64,000 nucleotides of DNA from Gerris lacustris (lineage: Eukaryota > Arthropoda > Insecta > Hemiptera > Gerridae): contig OX578279.1 in NCBI GenBank assembly GCA_951217055.1, forward strand, positions 73,773,131-73,837,130, given 5' to 3'. The position numbers and the translations under genes were made by a program. The notes beneath the pieces were generated by a model. The model was given only the letters and a program-made list of their open reading frames with translations, ran no database searches and had not been told where the DNA came from. The number at the start of each line of letters is the position of its first letter. Within the stretch, counting starts at the first letter, position 1. Positions 56,309 through 64,000 of this stretch are shown here, in pieces.

Positions 56309-57646
56309 AGAAATATTAGCCTTACGGTTTAATCTTAAGCTTATGCTTAAATCGGTTTAAGCTTAAGTTTTAATTAAATTTGTTTACCATTTTGTCCTTT
56401 CATTGCAACTCCCGCTTTCAATATCTAGAATTGTTCGTTCTTGTATAGAATGATGCGTTTATAATTTATTCATTTAGTTTCATGTTGAAAAGTTGAGAAA
56501 CAAAATTGTGTTTTGTATATAATTTTCGCTATTGGCTTTGAGTTCAATTAATTCTTCATTTGTATCAAACTCTCTGATATCATTAGACATTCCGATTTAA
56601 TTGTTTCGTTTATCAGTCTCGGAGTAACCACCCGTGTTTATCCCGTTATAAATGCGGACTGATATTTTGTTATTTCGTTATTCATAAAGGCGAGGGTTGA
56701 GCCTATCTGTGGTATCATCCTCTCATGCCCGTATTAATCCTAGCTTGTCCTCTCTTGGTCCCCCCTGCCGGTTTTGAAAAGCTTTTAATTGCCCTCTGTT
56801 CACAGTGTATGGAGATTATGGGGGATACAGACCAAGCCTAATTCCGATGTCGCACCAAATTACCGATACCTTTTCCGCATTGATGCAAACCAACGCAAAC
56901 TTCCCTACTAAGTCCTGTAAACTAACCGTGTAACTGATACGCCTAATGGTACTGATACCCAGAACCCTAATATTGATTACCTTTCAGCGTGATATCAGCA
57001 TTATCCGGGAAATTCTGGTTTAGATTCCCGACCCAAACCTCCCTCGGACACATGTTGTTGAAGACTTCCCAAGTACAAGCTTTGTCAATGATTAATCTCT
57101 CGGTAACCTTTCACGAACTGAATCATTGAATGTTTGAACACCAAGTTCCGGAGGCACACTATCCCCAGTCATTTATCATCACCTTTCCATATTCTATATG
57201 CTCGGATGCACAGTTCCTGTATACCGTTCTATCTCTCTAGATGTTATCAGTATTGAATAAATTTGCATATCCATGGCCCTGAATAGAGATTAAGTCTTAA
57301 CAATAAATATATAGTGAGCATGGACTACCTCAGTGATTCTTTTTTTTGAGTAAATAAAACCTTTTGCAAATACCCCAAATCTGTTTTATGCTAAAATGGT
57401 TGGAAAAAGTCTCCTCAGCCCCTTTAAAATCTAAATAACAAATACAGCATTCAGGCTCGGTAATAAAATAATCAATAGTAGCATCTAAAATACAAAGTTT
57501 TGTTTAGAGAAGAGAGTAAATTTTCACTTAACCGGTAAAAAAGAGAAATAACAATTAACGAGTTGTAATAATTAAATTCTTCTTTCTTAACTCGTTATTG
57601 ACTTGCAAGCATTTAATTCTAAAGCCAACTTTAGCATTTCCTTTTA
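56309..57646. other. No gene recognised
   Basis: Includes a GC-richer stretch (about 56690-57260) with stops in all frames I read and no partner copy. It could be old unique sequence or a decayed element. Confidence 0.45.
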
Positions 57647-58012
57647 GGTTTCTGTACGAAAAGAAACCTTATATTATAATGGCTCTGTCTGTCTGTCCGA
57701 TGGCATGTTTCAATTCATAAACTACTATAGCTAGGAACATGAAATTCGGCACACTGATGCATCTCGGCATTTGTGACAACTGTACACTTTTTTAAGTTTT
57801 CACACTTAATATTAACAAGACGGCGGCCAATATGTCGGAAAACTAAAAAAAGGTTTTAGTCACCATGACATGTTATACATCAATTTAAAGGTCTTGAAGT
57901 GTAGAAAAAGATTATGCAACTATTAAAATTTTACACTTAATAATTTATACTTAATCGTACAGAAACCGGCGATTATCGCCTCACCTACTTACGTGAAGCG
58001 CGCCTTACTTGT
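57647..58012 (+). mobile_element. Hairpin-headed repeat family J, copy 1
   Basis: The 5' hairpin GGTTTC ... GAAACC is followed by GGCTCTGTCTGTCTGTCCG. The word GGTTTCTGTACGA at the left is repeated inverted as TCGTACAGAAACC at 57955-57967. After that come the terminal hairpins GGCGATTATCGCC and TACTTACGTGAAGCGCGCC. The interior has GACGGCGGCCAATATG and GTCACCATGACATGTTATAC. Copy 2 is at 60124. Confidence 0.82.
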
Positions 58013-59232
58013 TTAATTATGGGGTAAATAGGTTGTTTTAAATGTTGAATGTATTAAAATTAAACTATTTTATAATTTTACCCTAATTAATTTTAATAAA
58101 TGCATCTATTAACTAAATGAAACAATCTTTTTAGTACACAATAAGATAAATTTCTGATATTGCTTTCTGCAGTGGGTTTTAAGGAGATGTGTATTTAAAA
58201 CTTTTTGAAGCTTTATTTAAGCATAAGATGTTCGCATAATGTTACTGCTTCTTTATTTTTTTTAGTTTTGTGGATATGAGTGTAATTAATTTCTCTTTTG
58301 CTATCCATAACGGTATCTTGTAAAATTTCTCCCTTCTAATGACGTTGTTTTGTTTTGTTTATTTATTTATCTTAAATCTACGATGTTTTAAAAATTGATA
58401 TTTAACTACTGTTAATGAATTTGCCCCATTTAGGTAAATAGTTAAGTGAGCCCTACGATGTTTAGAACAGTTAATCACTGTCTACTTATTAACGCCCGAG
58501 GAAATTCTAACAATTCCAAGCATGAAAGGTCTTTTGTTAGAGGGGTCCTAAAGCATCCCTTTGCATACGTTGTATATATGAGTTATGTTGTCTTTGAATA
58601 TACATAATGTTATTTATAGAACCCATCTTCCAACATTAGTTTATGTTTGAATAAAAAGGAGTGTTAGGACGTATAATATGTTCAATGTCTATGCATTTTA
58701 AAGAACTGAGGATGTCTTCCAATATTTTTTCCTTCTATAATCCTTACCAGATGTATAGTTTTTGAAGGTTCTAAAAGGTCTCCTTAAGAGTTTTTAGTTT
58801 GGTTCATTGAAATCTATACAGGCCCTGAAGGTTGGAGTTTTTCTAGAGTTCACAAAACCTTACAGAGTTCCCTCCCTTTCTCTATTATAAGCTTCTAGGT
58901 TCTTAAAACCTACCGCCTTCTAAATCCCAGATGTTTTTAGGTTCCTTGATCCCTCGAGGTTTTTTTTTTTCATTCCCTTGAAAAGAGCTACGCTCCTGAT
59001 GTCATTCCAGCCCTTTCTCTCTTTCATCTCCTTTACTCTTTCGCCATAAACCGTATGTGTGCGGGAAGAGAGAATTATTTTTCAGTAAATAAATTAAAAG
59101 ATATCATCTTAAAAAATTTCCTATATATATCCCTGTCTATTTTTTTTTTTTTCAAAATTTTATTTACAGATATGTATTTTTTCGTTTAAAATTTGGTTTT
59201 CCTCTTTTTTAAATTTATTATTTTCGCTATAT
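58013..59232. other. AT-rich DNA, nothing recognised
   Basis: Unremarkable apart from a GC-richer patch (58500-59050) with no motif. Confidence 0.5.
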
Positions 59233-59357
59233 TTACGCAAACATTTTTACCGTGTATGGGGCTGTTTGATGTTTACACAAATATGATGTTTGACGTTTAT
59301 GGCCTATATTTGCCCGACATCAGGTTTGCGCATAATGTCTGATCGTGTACGGGACCT
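59233..59357 (-). mobile_element. MITE family D, copy 3 (left end truncated)
   Basis: The reverse complement reads GGTCCCGTACACGATCAGAC, GCGCAAACCTGATGTCGGG, CATCAAACAGCCCCATACAC. TTA follows the right end (59358-59360). The left terminus of the family is missing. Confidence 0.7.
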
Positions 59358-59640
59358 TTACTCTTGGATAATCAACTTTAATATTAATTAAAAAAAATAA
59401 AATAAAAATGTTTCTTTTGAGGTAAAATTATTCTCTTGTGTTAGTAATTTTATTAGTTTTATTGTATTGGTTAAGATATTATTCATATCGCTATCAGTAT
59501 CTTACTTATATTTTAATCTATATTCATATAGTAATTTGTGTTATCGTCATCAGTGTCTACTCTATGTATAGCATGCATAATTGTTATAATTGTTTCAGAT
59601 TTATATTTTAAGTAAGTCCTATTTTTGGAGCTGTAAAAAT

Positions 59641-59653
59641 CCCCCCCCCCCCC
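59641..59653. repeat. Poly-C run, 13 bp, followed by an A run
   Basis: Uninterrupted C13 then about 9 A. Confidence 0.95.
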
Positions 59654-59764
59654 AAAAAAAAATAATTTTTTAATATTGTGGGGTTCAGAATGCCTTAATG
59701 AATGCTAACGTGCAATAAAACCTAATTAAGGGAAAAATAAGAAAAAAATATAGTCAGCCAATCT

Positions 59765-60095
59765 GTACGCCACATAGCTTCCTCGCTACTGTTATTGGAC
59801 AAATGAACAAATGATCACATGAAATTTGGATCGGTTTCTATTCCCAGTGAGGGGGGGGGGGGGGGGGGGGGAGGGGCGGATTCGTATTTTGCCATATCAA
59901 ATTTGCACACACGGTTTGAAATTAATATAGATCCGATAGTGGACTAATTATGGCATAATTCATAAATATCAAAAGGGTATTTCTTTAAGATTGCCGATTC
60001 GCAAAAATACATGTTTGAATTCGGAGAAATAAAAATAAATAATCTCATTCTTTAGTGATTATAAAGCTTCTGTTACCTTCTGTAAGCTAGCTCTT
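59765..60095 (-). mobile_element. Repeat family F, degenerate copy 5 (minus strand)
   Basis: The reverse complement ends GCGAGGAAGCTATGTGGCG (at 59768-59786) and begins AGCTTACAGAAGGTAACAGA (at about 60070-60090), matching the two ends of family F. The interior is largely different and contains a G21 run at 59851-59871, the longest homopolymer of the window. Confidence 0.6.
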
Positions 60096-60123
60096 TCTAT
60101 ATTATAAATGTTTTTGTTTTTTA

Positions 60124-60652
60124 GGTTTCTGTACAAAGTACAAAAGAAACCTTATATAACGGCTCTGTCTGTCTGTCTGTCTGCCTGTCCGTTGCTTGTT
60201 TCAATTCATAAACTACTATATTTGGGAACATGAAATTCGGCACACAGGTGCATCTCGGCATTTGTGACAACTGGACTTTTTTTGATTTTTCACACTTATA
60301 TTTTCAAGATGGCGGCCAATATGGTGGTTGACTAAAAAAAAAGTTTTTAGTCACCATGACATGTTATACATCAAATTAAATTTCTTTAAATGTAGAAAAA
60401 GAATATGCAACTATTAAAATTTCACACCTAATATTTTCAAGATGGCGGGCAAATATGGCGGGCAAATATGGGCCAATATGGCGGGCAAATAAAAAAGTTT
60501 TTAGTCACCATGACATGTTATACATAAATTTAAAGGTATTGAAGTGTAGAAAAAGAATATGCAACTATTACACTTAATAATTTTAACTTAATCGTACAGA
60601 AACCGGCGATTATCGCCTCACGTACTTACGTGAAGCGCGCCTTACTTGTTTC
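60124..60652 (+). mobile_element. Hairpin-headed repeat family J, copy 2
   Basis: The same head (GGTTTCTGTAC, GAAACC, GGCTCTGTCTGTCTGTC) and 3' end (ATCGTACAGAAACCGGCGAT, GCCTCACGTACTTACGTG) as copy 1. It is about 160 bp longer because the module AAGATGGCGGSCAAATATGG ... GTCACCATGACATGTTATAC is duplicated, with several ATGGCGGGCAAATA words in a row at 60430-60490. Confidence 0.85.
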
Positions 60653-61667
60653 TATTAAAGAACATTATTACATCCATTTAAAGATTATTTAAACTATTTG
60701 TATATATAGTAGGCCTTAAACCAGGCAATTTAGCCAGGAGGCAAGGCTTAACAACATTGCAGATATCTTGATGTTTTGAGAGATATGTTTGGTGTTTAAC
60801 GACATCTTTGCCTGTTGTGAATAGCCTGGTTAATACGATGTCTTGGCCGGGTTCCCAGGCAACTGTAATAGCTTACTTTGCAGCCTGATTTATGCAGTAT
60901 ATGTGTGTCGCTACGTTCAACTCCACTTCTTTACCCTTTATTGCTTTTTAAACTAATTCGATTTAATTTTCTCTCATTCGCTTTCTGATATATATTTTAA
61001 GCCTTTTGACAATAATTTTAACTTATTTGAATTTAAATAAGTTGTTTGCGTTTGAAAAAGTGTTATAAAATTGAAGAGTTAATAACAAAAACAATCTTTG
61101 TCCAATTTTTCAGGAAAGTATAAAAACTGACATACTTCCTTATTTCAGAAGGAAAACTATTTCTTTGATATCAGTATTTTACTTTAACATTTTTGTCATG
61201 TTGTAGCATTGTTATTTCAATATATTATTCACTCATTGTGACCCTAAAAACTGAATATATTTGAAAACTCTGGGACAAAGGCAGTTTTTGGAGAAAATTT
61301 ACTTAAACAATGGCAGTTTTTGGAATATTCATAATTATTACTTTGCAAATAGCTATCAATCTTACTTTAATTTTTGTTTTTCCTTCAATATTAAAGGGTA
61401 GTTTATATTTCCTTAATAAAACAACCTATGTCTATAGACATTGGTTGTTTTTTAAGAACTATTCTTTTTTTTAAAGTTATTTTTCTTTGGACAGGGGCAG
61501 TTTTTGCATGAATATATTCAATGGGGGTTTAGTTCCTATTTTTAACAACAGAATATAGAATGCAGCACTAAAACCAATTTTTCATTTTTTGGACAAAGGT
61601 TGTTCTTGTTATGAACCCTTCAATTCTATTCTTAACTATAAGTTGATTACTATTTGGAAAATAATAT
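60653..61667. other. AT-rich DNA, nothing recognised
   Basis: No partner repeats. A 19-base word CAAAGGCAGTTTTTGGAG recurs loosely (61277, 61310, 61495), suggesting a weak local duplication. Confidence 0.45.
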
Positions 61668-61675
61668 TATCGTAC

Positions 61676-61906
61676 GTCACTTCTTTAGATTGTTACTCCC
61701 CTTATAAAAAGAAGAGTGAAGTAACAACCTAAAGAAGGTGTAAGGAATGTTCTTCTTTAGACTGTTACTCCCTTATAAAAACAGAAGTGTGATATTTCTT
61801 TGCCCTAAAGTAAATTGGACTAAACATACCTTTGTCTTAATACTTATTTAGTTAAAGTAATTTATATTTATAAAAACATAGGGGAGTAACAATCTAAAGA
61901 AATACC
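61676..61906 (+). mobile_element. MITE family C, copy 6 (near-perfect 8-bp target duplication)
   Basis: Ends GTCACTTCTTTAGATTGTTA and the complement of AATCTAAAGAAATACC. The flanks TATCGTAC (61668-61675) and TATCGTAG (61907-61914) agree at 7 of 8 positions. It supports the 8-bp duplication seen at copy 4. Confidence 0.85.
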
Positions 61907-62044
61907 TATCGTAGTATGTATAGGCAAACGTTAAATATTTTAGCATTCATGAAACACATCAAGTTACAAGTAAACATTTGTTGTGGACGAGCAAAAGTGA
62001 ATTTTTTTTATTTTTAAAACAACAATGGTTCCAAAACAACTGTG

Positions 62045-62125
62045 GTTCAAGTCCCGGCGCTGGAGTCTATTTTTCTCTGTCTGTCTCCCTTTGTTAATAA
62101 TAATTATAATTTGATTTAAATTTAA
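62045..62125 (+). mobile_element. SINE family S2, copy 2 (5'-truncated)
   Basis: GTGGTTCAAGTCCCGGCGCT, GGAGTCTATTTTTCTCTGTC and AATAATAATTATAATTTGAT match 20959-21035. The first half of the tRNA-like head is missing. Confidence 0.8.
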
Positions 62126-63984
62126 AAAAAAAATTATATCAAACACTCAATTCTACGTTGACCACTTTTATTAGTTGTCATTAGTGAAGATGTTGAGACC
62201 ATCCTCTATTTGATCTTGTATAAAGCCGCTTCTTTCTGCTTTAGTTTGTTTAACAAAAAATATTTTTAAAAAAATACAGAATTATTTTTCTTCTGTTGCT
62301 TGTGGGTCGTTTAAGGGCAATTTAATAAATTCACAACTGCTCAGATTTAGTCATGGCTAGATTTCGCCCTCCTCCGGGGCATATTCATGCATATTCACAA
62401 TTAATTTATTTGATACAAATTACCAAAAATATTTAATTTTAAAACGTCAAGCTGTAATTCTTTTTAATTCACCATATTTGATATCTCAGAAACAATTACC
62501 TCTGATGTTCACATACGTTATTTACGTTGTTGTGAAATTTTAAATATTGTATTTTTAAAAAAACCTTTCTTGTGAGTAAAAGGGATTATTGTAGGTATTT
62601 TTATGTTCTTTAGGATACAGCATTTCATGTAAGAATATATTATTAAGGTGGATTTCTGTATTGTAAATCTAGCTTTATCTTTAACATGCTTAGAATATTT
62701 TTTTCTCAGACTACTTGAAGGAACCTATCTTCTAGGTTCCTTTCTTATTCTGAGCCCTTGTTAAGGCATTTTTTTTGTGGAAGAAAAGGAAACAAGAGGG
62801 AAGAAAATGAAATAATAACATTCCGGGTCGATAGTGGAATTTGTATGGACGCATATTTCAATAATTCAGTCTCTTTTCTGCTCTTTGTCCCTTTCCCCCG
62901 TGAATATTATTCCCTTTTTCCCCTCTTGAGAGCCATTGAAACTCCTGAGTCGTTTACTCCTTGATCCAGTATCTATTTCTTTTCCTTTGTGGTTAAGGCT
63001 TTTTGGTCCTACATCCTGTACGTTCCATCGCATCCTTCTTCGGTAGCAATACCTTCCGTTAGTATTATGACTCTTTTTCTTTCTTCTTCCTCAAGGACAT
63101 TTCTATGTTAATTCTTTACTCTGGGGGAGTCTTTTTTCAGGAACATTGTCTTCAGGAAATTCTTCGAGAAATCTACTTCTTCCCTAATCTTCTACATCCG
63201 GATATTCCGGTTATAAAACAGGGGAAAACTGGCGTGGAATGGCAGAAGTACGGAGTACTTTAATGTATCTTCTGACTTCCTTAATTTTCAACTTCCTTCG
63301 GCTGTTAGTTTCACTTTTAACAATGGCAACTCCTTAATAATTCACCAGCATCACTTACTTCTTTTAAGTTTTACATTACCAATGCTTTCTAAAATCTAGT
63401 CATTTTGGTCCTCCCTTCTCGAATCACAAAAATTTGAATAACAAAGACTACTGTCGTAATGAGATGACGAAGAACATTCTTACAGCTTCGTTTCATCCTT
63501 CATCAGTTCAAGAGTAATCCCACTCGTAGATTCACTTCCTTTTCTAAAACTTTTTTGTTTCTTCCCACTAATTTCCTTTTCTGAACATTCTTAATCCCCC
63601 TCATCCTGGAAGCCCCATCTCAAATTGCCACTTGTACGCACCCCTTATTTTTCAAGGCATTTCGCTTGCAGCAGTAAATCTCACTAGAACCCGTCTTGAC
63701 GTTAGTCTTCGAACCCTCCCAGTTTTAAATGAAACTCCTGTTTAAACCTAAATTAGTTTTTTTTCTCTCTCTCGAGACTTAAAGTAAAATCATAAATAAT
63801 GCGGAAGCTTATAAATAAACCACTCAACGCACTAAATAAATTTAAAAAAAAAGAAAACTCCAAGAAGTTTATGGAAGATTTATCGTAAAAGAGTTAGATT
63901 TTTGGTGCTAGACTTATTGAGTTAGTTTTAACTTTATATTCATCGTAAAATCTTAAAATATGTTAAGTATGTTCTTCTTTTATT
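62126..63984. other. No gene recognised
   Basis: AT-rich to 62700, then a GC-richer, C/T-rich stretch to about 63740. The 68-codon frame 62758-62964 has no recognisable domain. No repeat partner was found. Confidence 0.45.
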
Positions 63985-64000
63985 AGGGTCCTTAGGCAAA
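63985..64000 (+). mobile_element. Start of a hairpin-headed (family I) repeat, cut by window end
   Basis: TAGGGTCCTTAGGCAAA resembles the start of family I copy 1 (TAGGGTCCGTATATAGGCAAA). Only about 16 bases are visible. Confidence 0.4.

Overview
The window is AT-rich eukaryotic DNA with introns, SINEs, long satellites and many cut-and-paste transposon remnants. It holds no bacterial-style operons and no gene I can support as intact. The repeat content (a fossil gene of the arthropod DUF4817 helix-turn-helix type, a Mutator-like transposase fossil, Penelope-type hammerhead motifs, and short elements with GTCTGTCTGTC heads) suggests an arthropod, most likely an insect with a large repeat-rich genome. 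I cannot name the species. All open reading frames are short. Most are chance frames in AT-rich DNA or by-products of palindromes and tandem arrays, and no host exon is convincing.

Layout. 1-10 kb: AT-rich background with a ~300-bp palindrome-array element (2077-2382), a GGCACTTC-type MITE (3454-3655), a tRNA-derived SINE (5097-5401) and two copies of a repeat I call G, the second lodged in a repeat block M. 10.6-11.8 kb: a 65-bp satellite. 13.7-23.7 kb: repeat families F, K, H, A and G, a tRNA-like SINE (20909) and a 205-bp insertion carrying a hammerhead-ribozyme-like motif (17064-17268). 24.7-26.0 kb: a D element abutting a 1.17-kb transposon with an 8-bp target duplication and a decayed MULE-type transposase. 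27.5-34.4 kb: an A element containing a clean hAT MITE, (AT)n, two copies of a fully palindromic 570-bp MITE (B) and a DUF4817 pseudogene. 36-41 kb: inverted and direct C elements, two A elements, a third B element and a 24-bp array. 42-46.3 kb: hairpin-headed elements and a 59-bp satellite with a three-unit higher-order repeat. 48-50 kb: a 320-bp palindrome with a hammerhead-like motif in each arm, and an F element split by a Penelope-like insertion. 51.2-52.7 kb: a pogo/Tigger-like MITE next to a 1-kb Harbinger-like MITE that contains a C element. 53-62 kb: more H, F, J, D, C and SINE copies. 62-64 kb: unrecognised DNA ending at the first bases of another hairpin-headed repeat.

Family letters (A-M, S) are local names for sequences that recur within the window. 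The region reads as layered transposon debris in which nesting gives a relative order of insertion. The most interesting signal is a dispersed set of motifs with the conserved core of hammerhead self-cleaving ribozymes, CTGANGA and GAAA(C/T) around a short stem, some of them inside small mobile units. All calls come from reading the sequence by eye. Boundaries of repeats without target duplications are approximate, to within roughly 5-20 bases.
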